Source of the DNA: Sphingopyxis bauzanensis
GTDB taxonomy: Bacteria > Pseudomonadota > Alphaproteobacteria > Sphingomonadales > Sphingomonadaceae
Assembly (NCBI RefSeq): GCF_002205675.1
Contig: NZ_NISK01000002.1
Coordinates: forward strand, 953,076-1,017,075
Length of the DNA stretch: 64,000 bases
Direction of reading: 5' to 3'
Positions 42,857 to 51,942 of this stretch are shown here, one piece after another; within the stretch, counting starts at the first letter, position 1, and each line of letters starts with the position of its first letter. The notes beneath the pieces are model-generated. The model ran no database searches, had not been told where the DNA came from, and worked only from the letters and a program-made list of their open reading frames with translations. A program made the translations under genes and the position numbers.

Positions 42857-43088
42857 TCGATCCGCCGCCCGCGGCGGGAAGCCGCCGAGCGCGCGACACC
42901 GAAGCGTGCGGACTACCTTTTTGGACCAAATATGTCGTGCAAGTTCAGGCAATTCTGATGCATTTTGGTCGGCCGCAGATCGGCCGAAGCCGATCGATTT
43001 CTGGAGGGGGTCAAGCGATGGCTGTGAGGGTTGGAGGTCGCTGGTACGAGCCATTGTCCTGCCCCCGCGCGCCATCGGACCGTGGGGC

Positions 43089-43520
43089 ATGGACACCGGA
43101 GGGATGAAACCCGCCGGCGCCCGGCAGTTCGAGACCGCGAGGACCCATCCCTGTATCGAGGCCTCGGAGACGAAGGCGTTCGCCAAAGCGCTGCTCGCGG
43201 CAAACCGCGCGCGCGACGGAATATTGAGCGACGTCGGTTTTGCCGACGCAACCTGGATGTTACTGCTCGATCTGTTCGTCTCGCAAGCCCACGATGGCAG
43301 GCTTTCGCTATCGGATCTCTACACCTCGATCGACGCACCGAAGGCGACAACGCTGCGGACGATCGGACGCCTGGTCGATCAGGGCCACCTCCAAACCGAA
43401 GCCGATCCGCGCGATGGCCGCCGCACGCTGGTCCGGCTGACTGAGGAGACCTATCGCCAGATGTCCGAAGTGGTCGAGGAAATCCGCGGGATCATCGCGA
43501 ACGCGCGAAGCGAAGTTTAG
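43089..43520 (+). CDS. MarR-like winged-helix regulator
   Basis: 143 residues. Winged helix FADATWMLLLDLFVSQAHDG, then DAPKATTLRTIGRLVDQGHL (recognition helix) and the wing DPRDGRRTLVRLTEETYRQM. It is paralogous to the IS-interrupted MarR-like protein at 27443. ATG 43089 is the chosen start; a longer frame upstream runs through intergenic DNA. Divergent from the sigma-like gene, 312 bases away. Confidence 0.7.
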   Translation: MDTGGMKPAGARQFETARTHPCIEASETKAFAKALLAANRARDGILSDVGFADATWMLLLDLFVSQAHDGRLSLSDLYTSIDAPKATTLRTIGRLVDQGHLQTEADPRDGRRTLVRLTEETYRQMSEVVEEIRGIIANARSEV

Positions 43521-43542
43521 GCTGGAGACGTCGCCCACGATC

Positions 43543-44154
43543 CTAGCCGAACAGGGTTTTGTGGATTTTGATCGTCGGCACGATCGTCCACGATCGCTCC
43601 ATCAGGCGGCTAATGCGGTATAGCCCTCCCCTCTGGGGATCGCGCAGGAGCACACGCCGACCACGTTTTGCTACGACGAATTCCTGCAGGACATTGCCGT
43701 CGCTGAACGTCATGGATTCGGGGAGCCGGATCCGGTCCCCATCGGCAAGCTGACGTGCGCGGAATTCTAGATTGGCGCGACAGCGCGTGCGCCATTCGCG
43801 GGCATATTCCTTGTCGGTCGGGGTTAGCAAATCGAGAATGCGGGCGGGGCAGTCTGCCTCGCATGGTCCCATGGATTCATCCATGTCCTTGTAGCCAAAG
43901 ATGTAGCCGTCCTTGGCCCGGGGGTTCCAGCGAACCAGGCAGACAATGGCGAAGATCTCGCCGCCCTGCCCATTCGTCATCACCTGTGTCGCTGCATAAT
44001 AAACCCGGTTTCCAGGGCAGATCGATGCGAGCACCTTGAGGCCGCGGGACGAACCATCGTCCTGCACCCGTTCGTACGTAAATTGGTCGTCGAGATAGGC
44101 TTTAGCCGATGCGTGGCCGCCCATTGAGCTTCGGGGCATGAAGAGCCATCGTAT
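43543..44154 (-). CDS. DUF6927-like protein with apparent ATA start
   Basis: About 203 residues beginning RWLFMPRSSMGGHASAKAYL, which I recall as the start of the DUF6927 family (M-RWLFM-M-GGH). A perfect AAGGAG lies six bases before the codon at 44154, but that codon is ATA, not ATG. The next in-frame ATG is five codons on, at 44139. So either ATA is used, or an ATG has mutated, or translation starts at 44139. The body is beta-rich with PCEADCPARIL. Function unknown. Confidence 0.68.
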   Translation of the reverse strand: MRWLFMPRSSMGGHASAKAYLDDQFTYERVQDDGSSRGLKVLASICPGNRVYYAATQVMTNGQGGEIFAIVCLVRWNPRAKDGYIFGYKDMDESMGPCEADCPARILDLLTPTDKEYAREWRTRCRANLEFRARQLADGDRIRLPESMTFSDGNVLQEFVVAKRGRRVLLRDPQRGGLYRISRLMERSWTIVPTIKIHKTLFG

Positions 44155-44194
44155 GGCGAACTCCTTCGTTGCTGTGTTGGAAGTGGTGAGACCG

Positions 44195-45133
44195 TCAGGC
44201 CGCGCAGTCGGCTGTCGAGCCGCCGCCGACATCCGCGCCCGCCGGCGCGTCGGAGCTGAAGGTCATCAGATATTTGAAGGCCTGCTCGGCCTTGGCCGCG
44301 GCGTGAATGATCGCGGTCTTGTCGCCGCGCAGGATGCCGAGCCAATGGCCAACATAGCTGGCGTGGCTGTCATGGAGGATATTGGGGAGTCCGAGTTGCG
44401 AGCAGCATAGGCCCGCGCCGATCTCGGCGACGAGTTCCTCGAACGAATATGCCGCGTCGCCGAAGCGTTTGCCGAATGTGCGGGCAAGCCTCCGAACGTG
44501 ACCCGACCAGTGAACGGTCTCGTGGCAGCGCGTCGAGGCATAATGGTCGATGCTCGTGAACGCCGACCGGTTCGGCATCTGGATATAGTCGAACGTCGGT
44601 GAGAAATAGGCCTCGTTCCCACCGTGGCGAACGTCGGCGGGGATGGCCGTGAAGAAGGCATCGATCGCGGCCTGGTGGTCGGACGGCGCCGCCGGCGTCT
44701 CGGGCGCAGCGGCGTAGAAATATGCCGGCAAGCCGTCGATCTGGTCGGCGTTGAACACGATGTAGTGGCGGAGAAAGCGTATGCTGCGCACGACGTCCTG
44801 CCCGGTTTTGGGGTGCGCTTCGTGCTTCTGGAAAGAGGAGTAATAGACCGACACCGCGCCGGTTTCACCGCGACGCACATTGCCCCCCAGCGCTTCGGCC
44901 TGCCGATAGGTCATCCAGTAGCGGGACCGGTATCCCTCGGCATCGGCGATCGCCCACAGATAGAGCGTATTGATTCCGGTGTACGGCGTTCCGCAGTGAC
45001 GCAGGGGCCGGCCGCCGGCTTGGCTCAAGCTCCAGGGGCGGGACCATGGCGGGACACCCTCTTCGAGTTTGTTGATGATGAGGTCGGTGATTTCGGCGGC
45101 GACGTCGCGACCAGGTCTGTTTGGCTGGGGCAT
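44195..45133 (-). CDS. ardC: ArdC-type anti-restriction protein (zincin)
   Basis: 312 residues. The N-terminal ssDNA-binding domain (DUF1738-like) reads VAAEITDLIINKLEEGVPPW and TPYTGINTLYLWAIADAEGY, then QAEALGGNVRRGETGAVSVY. The C-terminal zincin has RCHETVHWSGHVRRL (His-Glu-x2-His), with ELVAEIGAGLCC as the second metal part. ArdC coats and protects single-stranded plasmid DNA on entry. ATG 45133 has GAGAAG upstream and the shared purine/hairpin leader before it; a longer frame to 45301 lacks a site. Confidence 0.9.
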   Translation of the reverse strand: MPQPNRPGRDVAAEITDLIINKLEEGVPPWSRPWSLSQAGGRPLRHCGTPYTGINTLYLWAIADAEGYRSRYWMTYRQAEALGGNVRRGETGAVSVYYSSFQKHEAHPKTGQDVVRSIRFLRHYIVFNADQIDGLPAYFYAAAPETPAAPSDHQAAIDAFFTAIPADVRHGGNEAYFSPTFDYIQMPNRSAFTSIDHYASTRCHETVHWSGHVRRLARTFGKRFGDAAYSFEELVAEIGAGLCCSQLGLPNILHDSHASYVGHWLGILRGDKTAIIHAAAKAEQAFKYLMTFSSDAPAGADVGGGSTADCAA

Positions 45134-45210
45134 GGCGCTTCTCGATGACGGCGAAGCGGGCTCTTCCCGCTCCTTCACTCCATCTCGTGCGCATCCCCTT
45201 TCCTTTTCCG
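45134..45210 (-). promoter_or_regulatory. Shared leader: purine tract, hairpin, RBS (ardC)
   Basis: Read leftward: GGAAAAGGAAAGGGG (about 45195-45209), then the AGCGGG/CCCGCT stem (45146-45162), then GAGAAG before the ATG. One of two copies of this leader to the right of the cargo. Confidence 0.45.
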
Positions 45211-45297
45211 GTTCCGATTGAGGGTCGCGAGCGTCGAAAGTGTCAGATTCCTGCGCAAAGATGGTGGTGCTTAACGGGTGCGTTGAACAACCGATCG

Positions 45298-46932
45298 TCA
45301 TCCCGGCGAACCCGAGGCCACCGATGTTATAACTCGGCTGGCGTCGGGCGACGGGTTGTCGTTAGCGAAGTCGAGTATCCCCATCAACGACCCGTGAAGG
45401 GTCGCATGGATTTCGCCGCGTTTTGCTCCGGGATGCAGAACGATCTTGCCAACGAGTGCGCGAATGTCGCTCGAAGCATCGAGCCGCGTTTCCGGGTCCG
45501 CAAGTGTAGCAGTCAGCCGTTCCACCTTGCGCTTGTAGACTTCAGCGATGCCAGGGTGGATGTCTGGAACATTCTGCGGCGCCTCGACAAGACGTGCCGT
45601 GATTTCGGATTTTTCGCGTTCCAACTCGGCCATGCGCGCCTTCATGGCGGGCTGGTATAGTCCGTCCTCGATCGCGGCCATGATGCCCGCAAAGGCCTTG
45701 TCGATCTTCGCGAGTGCGCGCCGATCGGCATCGGCCTCAATCCGCCGCTCGCGGTTCACGCCGTTGATGTGCGCGGTATAAGCCGCAACCGCCGCCTCGA
45801 TTTTGTCGGCCGACACGAGCTTGTCGGTCATGCCTGCCAGCGCCCTTCGCTCCAATAGCTCGCGCCGGATCGTCCGACCGTTGGTGCAGGCACGACCGCG
45901 ATGATGACCGGCGCAGCCATAGCGGTCTCCGACGACGATCGAACAACCACCGCCGCAGACACCGCATTCAAGAAGGCCCGAGAGGAGATAGGCGGGCCGA
46001 CGAGCGCCATGCAACGCGCGCCCCTGCGCGGCTTGCTTGATCCTCGCATGTCGCTCGGCCAGCGCCGCCTGCTGGCGCTTGACTGCTGCCCAGAGGTCAT
46101 CGCTGACGATGCGAAGCTCTGGAGCCGCGTTCCGCACCCATTCGCCTTCGGGGTTGAGGCGCATGACTTGCTTGCCAGTGCTGGGGTCCTTCACACTGTG
46201 TTTATGGTTCCAGACGCGAGCCCCGACATAAAGCTCGTTGTTGAGGATGCCGGTCCCTCGGCGAATATCACCGCGGATGCTGGTATCGCGCCAAGCCTTG
46301 CGCGCGGGTCCGGATACGCCATCGGCGTTGAGGCCGCGCGCGATTGCGAGCGGGCTCTTGCCCGCCGCGAACTCGCGGAAGATGCGCTCGACGATCAGCG
46401 CCTGCGCAGGATCGATCTCGCGTTCGCCGCGCACCAGCTCGCCTTCGCTCGAAAGGCGGCGGATCATGCGATAGCCATAGCCCACCGCTCCGGCCGAGAA
46501 TCCCTTCTCGACGCGCCCGCGCAGACCGCGATGCGTTTTCTTCGCAAGGTCTTTGAGGAACAGAGCGTTCATCGTCCCCTTGAGTCCGACGTGAAGTTCA
46601 GAAATCTCGCCTTCAGCGAGCGTGACCAGCGGCACCCGCGCAAACTGCAAATGCTTGAACAGTGTCGCCACATCGGCCTGATCGCGCGACACGCGATCGA
46701 GCGCCTCGGCGAGGACGATATCGAACTTGCCCGCCTGCGCGTCGGCGAGCAGCCGCTGGATGCCGGGACGCAGAATCATGCTCGCACCCGAGATCGCGGC
46801 GTCCTCATAGGCGGCTTCGATCTGCCAACCCTCGCGCGCAGCGCGTTCACGGCAGATACGCTGCTGGTCGGCGATCGATGCCGAACTTTGTTGATCGGAG
46901 GAATAGCGGGCATAGAGCGCGGCGCGGATCAT
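45298..46932 (-). CDS. Large serine recombinase
   Basis: 544 residues. The N-terminal resolvase domain has catalytic Ser11 in YARYSSDQQSSAS, and LAEALDRVSRDQADVATLF. A recombinase domain follows (PLAIARGLNADGVSGPARKA), then a zinc ribbon (LECGVCGGGC, GCAGHHRGRACTN) and a coiled coil. It is a phage/ICE-type integrase able to recombine short att sites. It ends the operon AlpA-like gene, small gene, recombinase, with gaps of -4 and about 106 bases. Confidence 0.92.
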   Translation of the reverse strand: MIRAALYARYSSDQQSSASIADQQRICRERAAREGWQIEAAYEDAAISGASMILRPGIQRLLADAQAGKFDIVLAEALDRVSRDQADVATLFKHLQFARVPLVTLAEGEISELHVGLKGTMNALFLKDLAKKTHRGLRGRVEKGFSAGAVGYGYRMIRRLSSEGELVRGEREIDPAQALIVERIFREFAAGKSPLAIARGLNADGVSGPARKAWRDTSIRGDIRRGTGILNNELYVGARVWNHKHSVKDPSTGKQVMRLNPEGEWVRNAAPELRIVSDDLWAAVKRQQAALAERHARIKQAAQGRALHGARRPAYLLSGLLECGVCGGGCSIVVGDRYGCAGHHRGRACTNGRTIRRELLERRALAGMTDKLVSADKIEAAVAAYTAHINGVNRERRIEADADRRALAKIDKAFAGIMAAIEDGLYQPAMKARMAELEREKSEITARLVEAPQNVPDIHPGIAEVYKRKVERLTATLADPETRLDASSDIRALVGKIVLHPGAKRGEIHATLHGSLMGILDFANDNPSPDASRVITSVASGSPG

Positions 46933-47038
46933 GACATCTTCCTTTGGAGTAGAGGCAAGCGGACACGGCCCGCTTGCCTCGCTATGACGGTCTCGCGCGC
47001 CATGCCCTTAGGGTCAACGCTTGCGGCCCTTCGCATAT

Positions 47039-47218
47039 TTACGGAAGATCATTGTCGTTGGCGGCTTTCCGGGCGCGAACATGCTCGCGCGCGATGTGCC
47101 GGCCGATCGCCTCGGCGATGCGCGTCAGGGCCGCGTCAACCTGAGCAGGACCAAGTGCGCAAGAGTTGTCATTCGCGGCCGTGAGCGGCCGCGAACGCGG
47201 CGCTTCGTCCTTTTTCAT
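47039..47218 (-). CDS. Small helical protein coupled to AlpA-like gene
   Basis: 59 residues beginning MKKDEAPRSRPLTAANDN, with an amphipathic helix (VDAALTRIAEAIGRHIARE) and ending ANDNDLP. Its ATG overlaps the AlpA-like stop (ATGA), and it precedes the serine recombinase. Short proteins ending in this ANDN(D) style are frequent in alphaproteobacterial islands. Possibly a recombination directionality factor, but that rests only on position. Confidence 0.6.
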   Translation of the reverse strand: MKKDEAPRSRPLTAANDNSCALGPAQVDAALTRIAEAIGRHIAREHVRARKAANDNDLP

Positions 47219-47442
47219 ACCGGCCCATCGCCCATGGGCCGATTGTCATTTTCGGCGCGGTAGCCGGGCGGGTCGGCGATCCACCGATTGATGGCGGACT
47301 CCCACCACCCGGCACCATGTACGCTGATCTGCACCTGGGCGGGGAAGGTCCCCTCGGCGATCTTGCGGTAGAGGGTCGAGCGTGACAGTCCGGTGCGGTT
47401 GAGAACGGTGGGTAGGCGGATGATCCTTTCGGAGACGGGCAT
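47215..47442 (-). CDS. AlpA/excisionase-like MerR-type HTH
   Basis: 75 residues from ATG 47442 (GGAG upstream). IIRLPTVLNRTGLSRSTLYR is the AlpA/MerR helix-turn-helix, followed by KIAEGTFPAQVQI and a strand with WWESAINRWIADPP. AlpA proteins act as regulators or excisionases of integrated elements. First gene of the three-gene unit leading to the serine recombinase. Confidence 0.85.
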   Translation of the reverse strand: MPVSERIIRLPTVLNRTGLSRSTLYRKIAEGTFPAQVQISVHGAGWWESAINRWIADPPGYRAENDNRPMGDGPV

Positions 47443-47849
47443 GGCATTTACTCCATCGGCTGGCTTCGGTTGGGCTCCCCTGGGTGTAGAATTGGCGATC
47501 CGCAAAAATCGCGCAAGAGTGCCAAAAATGGTGCCAAATGCCTCTGGCGTGTCCCGTCGTTTCTTGGCGTTGCCTGTCGGCTCCCGGCGTGCGTTTTTTG
47601 GGCGAATTTAATTTCCCATGCTGTCCCAGCGAAGAGGTTTGGTGCCAAGCTTTGCACCCTCTCGCGTCCACCCTAGAACGAAAGGGCCGATCCGACTCGG
47701 CTGTGTCTCTTGGGCGGAATAATCTGTTTTCCCAGCGGAGATCGGCAGCTTGGCGCCTCAAAGTTGGCGTTCGGCGGCAATTAATAACCGGCCAAGAGCG
47801 ACCGTTGCGCTAGCCATAGAGCTGAACGTTTGATAATGTCTTCCCGCCC
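47443..47849. other. Intergenic region, candidate attachment-site region
   Basis: About 400 bases between the recombinase operon and the restriction enzyme. It contains the direct repeat GTGCCAAAAATG/GTGCCAAATG (47519-47540) and another GTGCCAA copy near 47643. An attachment site next to the recombinase operon is plausible, but I could not define one. No gene seen. Confidence 0.4.
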
Positions 47850-50800
47850 CTATCTTGGTAGATAATAGCCGTTAGTCGCTTCGTCGCGCCGCGCCGCGCC
47901 GGTCGAGACGAGCGTTTCCAACACCTGCTTTACGCGCTCTCGCCGCTTGGGCGTGTTCCGACCGCTGAACGCCGCCGCGAGCGTCGGCACGGCAACGGGC
48001 GCGGCGGCGCGCGCGAGAAGGTCGCGCACCGAGCGGATCTGGTCGAGGCCATCGCTGGGCCGTTTCACGTCCTCGACAATGACGGCCTCGCCCAGATCGG
48101 CCTCGATCTGGGTTTCACCCTTCACCTTGGCGGCGAAGCGCGGGCGCTGAAAGTCGGGGCGGAGCCAATGGACCGTCCCTGCTTTCTCCTCCGCAACGCG
48201 CGCCTGATTGAGCGCGATGAGGCGGACGAGCAAATCCTCCTCAGCCGCTTCCTGGTCTTCGCTTTTGTGCGGGCTGGGGGTGGTGCCGCCGGGCTTGCCA
48301 ACCAGACGGTCGCCCAGGTCGTTCCAGCCATAAGCAGCGAAGACTTCACGATCGATCTCGTCGTGCAGTTCCTTGAGGATCGCGATCTGCCCCGCGTCAT
48401 AGACGTCGCGCTCGGGGGGACTCAGCGGTTCGCCGATGCCCGCGTCAAGCTCCCGCATGCGCTCCAGCGCATTGTAGAGGCCCGTCATTGTGAGGAAGTC
48501 GTGCGCGGCAAGGCGTTCCTTGCGGAAGGCGTCGAGGCGTTCGCCGAGTTTTTCAACGACCGCACTGACGGCGACGAAGGGGAAAGGATTGAAGGTGTTG
48601 GTGTGCTGGTAAACGAGGTCGTTTCCGACACCCTGCCACCCGCCGGTCGCTTCTGCGAAAACCGTGTGCGCACGCGAACTCAAGGTTGCCAACACCCCGG
48701 CGCGGTTCGTTGCGATAACTCGCAGCTTCTGATCTGGAGCAGTGTCGGCATCCAAGAACACAAAGTAGCGGTGCTTCGCGGTTTCCGTCGTAACGATGAA
48801 ACGGTCTAGGCCCGACAGCGCCGATCGCATCCCTTCGCGCGCCTCAGCAAAGATCCACCATTTGTCTCGATAAGATTTGCGCTTGTCTCGTGCCCGCTCG
48901 GGCAGGACCGTGTCGGTGAGATGCTGGAAAGCTTCCGGATAGCGATCGCGAAGTTCGTCACGCGACAATCCATAGAAATCGAGCGCTAAGACACCACGCG
49001 GCCGCTGCGCGAGGTCGCGCCCGTTGCGATATTTGAGAACGTGGCGAGTGCCGCCGCGGCGTATCGTATCCCTTACAACATCGGCACTAGGGGTTACGAT
49101 AAAGCCTAAGCCGTAGGGCATGTAGCCCTTGTAAGCGATGCGATCATTGGCCAACGGATTGCCCATCTTCGACAGATCGGCCCCGAGCTTCAGCTTCGAC
49201 GTCACCTTGCCCTCGCGCCGCTCCAGCTCGACCTTCGGCGTGTCGGTGTTCAGCTCCGCTTCGCTCACCACCTCTGCCAGTACGCCCTCATGGTTCCCCG
49301 CCTGTACCACCGTCATCGCGATCCGCACCGCCGCCTTGTCGGCGGACTTCATCCAAGGATGGTCGGGCACCGAATAGACAAGGCTCAGCGGCTCCTTGGC
49401 GCTCGTCCAGCGTTCGACGACACGGCGGCTGAAGGTCTGTGTTATCGAATTGGTGGTGATGAAGCCGAAGCGGCGTAGAGGATTGGCGGCACCCTTTTTT
49501 GACGGTTTCGCGGTCAGCTGCCGCGCGGCTTCGTCCCAGAAATGCATGACGAAATCAGCGCCGCCGGGCACGTTGGGCCGAACTTTCCAATACGCCTCAG
49601 CCTCGCCGTCGCCCAGTTCGGCGCGCATATCCTTGCCGCCAATAAAGGGCGGATTGCCGACGATGAATTCCGCCGCCGGCCATTCGGCGCGGCGCGGCTT
49701 GATGAAGCGATGGGTTTCCCGCCGTGCCGTCTCGTCGGGCACTTCCTCGCCGGTGACCGGGTGCAGCCTTTTCGTAACGCCGTCCCACAGGGTAATCAGG
49801 TTGCCCTGTGCGTCGCGCGCCAATTCCTTGCTGTCATAAGCGATCAGCGCATCCTGATGCCGGATCGTGCCATAGGCGTTGAGGATCGGCTCCGGGATGT
49901 CCTTCACGTCGACGGTCTTGAGCTGCCATTTGAGGAAGCCGATCCACAGCACTAGATCGGCGATCGGCACTGCGCGCGGATTGAGTTCCAGCCCGAAGAA
50001 TTGGCGCGGGCTGACGGTTTCGCCGTCGAGCAGCAGCTTCGATTCGCTTTCGCCGAGGGCGTCGAGCGCATCAAGCACTTCGCCTTCGAGCCGCTTCATC
50101 AGCTCGAGGCTGACATAGAGGAAATTGCCCGTTCCGCACGCCGGATCGAGCACGCGGATCGTGCAGAGCCGATGGTGGAAATCGCGCACCGCCTGCAGCG
50201 CCTTGGCGTCATTGCCCTGACGGCGCAGATCCTCGACCCCGGCCTTCACTTCCTCCCAATCGGCGCGCAGTGGCTCCATGATGGTGGGGATGACCAGTCG
50301 TTCGACATAGGGGCGCGGGGTGTAATGCGCGCCGAGCTGCGCGCGCTCGGCCGTGTCGAGCGCGCTTTCGAGCAAGGTGCCGAAGATCGCCGGTTCGACG
50401 TCGCCCCAACCGCGCCGGGCGGCATTGTGCAGCTCGATAATGTCGTCCTGATCGAGCCTCAGCGCGCGGGAGTTTTTGAACAGCGCGCCGTTGAACCGTT
50501 TGACCGAGGCATTGAGATGCGGTGCGTAGCCGCCTGTATCCATGACCCGCCACAGGCTTTCGAGCGCGGGCGCGAAATGTTCGGGCGTCTCGATCATCTG
50601 ATGCAGCAGCTTTTCGAAACCCTTGTTCGGGATCAGCCGCTCCGCCTCATTCTCGGGCCCGACATCCTCCGCGAACATCGTGAACAGGCAGCGCATCAAG
50701 AATTCGGCGATATCGATTGGCGCGTATTTCTTCTCCAGCCGCCTGGCGATGGTCGCGAGCCGGGCGGCGATGTCGCGCGTCACTTCGGCCGATTTGCGGG

Positions 50801-51437
50801 TGGGATTCAGCGATTGCGGATCGGTCCAGATCGCGGCCAGCCGCTGCTGCACGTCGGTGACGAGCAAATCGTCCATGGACAGCCGATAGCTGTGGCGATC
50901 GGGGAAGTGATCGTAATTCTTTCCGAGGCCGGAGAAGTCCGCATAGACCTCGATCACATTGCCGACATCGACGATCAGCAAAAAGGGCGGATAGCCGTGA
51001 TCGACGGGTAGTGCGCGGGCATAATCCTCCGCCTGGCGCCGGGCGGCGATCATCACCTTGTCCCAGCTCTTGGTCCCGCGCTTGGCGTGGCCGAGCTTTT
51101 GTGCGGTCTCCAGCCCGGCTAGCGCGAGTTGCTCGGTTTCTAGCGCCTGTTGCCGCTTGGCGGATTGCTTCGCCTCGAGGACGAAGCACCCTTTCTTGTA
51201 GCAATCGATACGGCCTGTCGAACTGGTACCGTTTGAGTGGCGGAACGTGACGTTGCGTTCGAAGACGTAATCGTTGAACCGCGTTTCCTCACGCGCAAAC
51301 TCGGGCTGAGGGAGGCACAGAGCACCTGTCATCCGTTCGACAAAAAGCTGATAATTTGACAATTCCGACCCGCCGGACGGCTTTACGTCTGCAATCAGCT
51401 TTTTCAGTCGCTCAGCACTGATTTTCCCTGGTTCCAT
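47850..51437 (-). CDS. Type IIG-like restriction-modification enzyme
   Basis: 1,195 residues. The N-terminal nuclease has a PD-(D/E)xK pattern: [12 protein letters not shown], Asp78 in GRIDCYKKG, Glu88 and Lys90 in LEAKQS. The methyltransferase core carries motif [10 protein letters not shown] (about 430) and motif [10 protein letters not shown] (about 595), and [14 protein letters not shown] matches the type I/IIG M-subunit helical lead-in. The rest would be the target recognition region. It would both methylate (N6-adenine by NPPF) and cut DNA. No separate specificity subunit is nearby, so it is probably stand-alone. Confidence 0.88.
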   Translation of the reverse strand: MEPGKISAERLKKLIADVKPSGGSELSNYQLFVERMTGALCLPQPEFAREETRFNDYVFERNVTFRHSNGTSSTGRIDCYKKGCFVLEAKQSAKRQQALETEQLALAGLETAQKLGHAKRGTKSWDKVMIAARRQAEDYARALPVDHGYPPFLLIVDVGNVIEVYADFSGLGKNYDHFPDRHSYRLSMDDLLVTDVQQRLAAIWTDPQSLNPTRKSAEVTRDIAARLATIARRLEKKYAPIDIAEFLMRCLFTMFAEDVGPENEAERLIPNKGFEKLLHQMIETPEHFAPALESLWRVMDTGGYAPHLNASVKRFNGALFKNSRALRLDQDDIIELHNAARRGWGDVEPAIFGTLLESALDTAERAQLGAHYTPRPYVERLVIPTIMEPLRADWEEVKAGVEDLRRQGNDAKALQAVRDFHHRLCTIRVLDPACGTGNFLYVSLELMKRLEGEVLDALDALGESESKLLLDGETVSPRQFFGLELNPRAVPIADLVLWIGFLKWQLKTVDVKDIPEPILNAYGTIRHQDALIAYDSKELARDAQGNLITLWDGVTKRLHPVTGEEVPDETARRETHRFIKPRRAEWPAAEFIVGNPPFIGGKDMRAELGDGEAEAYWKVRPNVPGGADFVMHFWDEAARQLTAKPSKKGAANPLRRFGFITTNSITQTFSRRVVERWTSAKEPLSLVYSVPDHPWMKSADKAAVRIAMTVVQAGNHEGVLAEVVSEAELNTDTPKVELERREGKVTSKLKLGADLSKMGNPLANDRIAYKGYMPYGLGFIVTPSADVVRDTIRRGGTRHVLKYRNGRDLAQRPRGVLALDFYGLSRDELRDRYPEAFQHLTDTVLPERARDKRKSYRDKWWIFAEAREGMRSALSGLDRFIVTTETAKHRYFVFLDADTAPDQKLRVIATNRAGVLATLSSRAHTVFAEATGGWQGVGNDLVYQHTNTFNPFPFVAVSAVVEKLGERLDAFRKERLAAHDFLTMTGLYNALERMRELDAGIGEPLSPPERDVYDAGQIAILKELHDEIDREVFAAYGWNDLGDRLVGKPGGTTPSPHKSEDQEAAEEDLLVRLIALNQARVAEEKAGTVHWLRPDFQRPRFAAKVKGETQIEADLGEAVIVEDVKRPSDGLDQIRSVRDLLARAAAPVAVPTLAAAFSGRNTPKRRERVKQVLETLVSTGAARRDEATNGYYLPR

Positions 51438-51942
51438 GTCACGACGCTAATCAGCGATCAACTGGCTGACTAGCCCTGACTTAGGAAAATATCTCTATGT
51501 CTGTTTCGCTGGCTGCGACTAGAAGTAGCCATTCTGGGATCGGCCAGAGCGGTCCGACGGAAACGCGCCTGATTTCGGTCTTAGCCGGTCGCGAGGAGGC
51601 TGCCTGAAACCAGACGTTCCCGCATGTCTGAACACGGACTAGCAAAGCGCCCTTAGCAAATGAGTTTTTCAAAAGGAGCATTCATTGGAGGCGACATAAA
51701 GGGTCGGCTTTTCTCCTAAGACCGCTACGCACCCGGTCGATGTCACTTAATTGACGGCCACGATTGATTGAGAAGTGCCCGATGAGGGCCGTGGCGGGCT
51801 TTTTTGCTTCTTTCGGATCGCGCATTCGCGCCGCTTTCCACCATCTACGAGTGAACTTGCGGTGCGGCGCCGACAGGGATTCACAGGGGCGCCGACGCAT
51901 GCTACCCTGCTCACCGGGCGCAGTTTGGACGATGTGGTTTTA
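51438..51942. other. Intergenic region between divergent defence genes
   Basis: About 500 bases between the leftward restriction enzyme and the rightward IetA-like gene; promoters for both should lie here. A 66-codon leftward frame (51481-51681) has no ribosome binding site or family and is left out. No repeat or RNA recognised. Confidence 0.4.

Noticed and set aside
45901..47184. A 427-codon plus-strand frame
   Set aside because: Antisense to the serine recombinase, whose motifs are unmistakable.
51481..51681. A 66-codon minus-strand frame in the spacer between defence genes
   Set aside because: No ribosome binding site, family or coupling to a neighbour.
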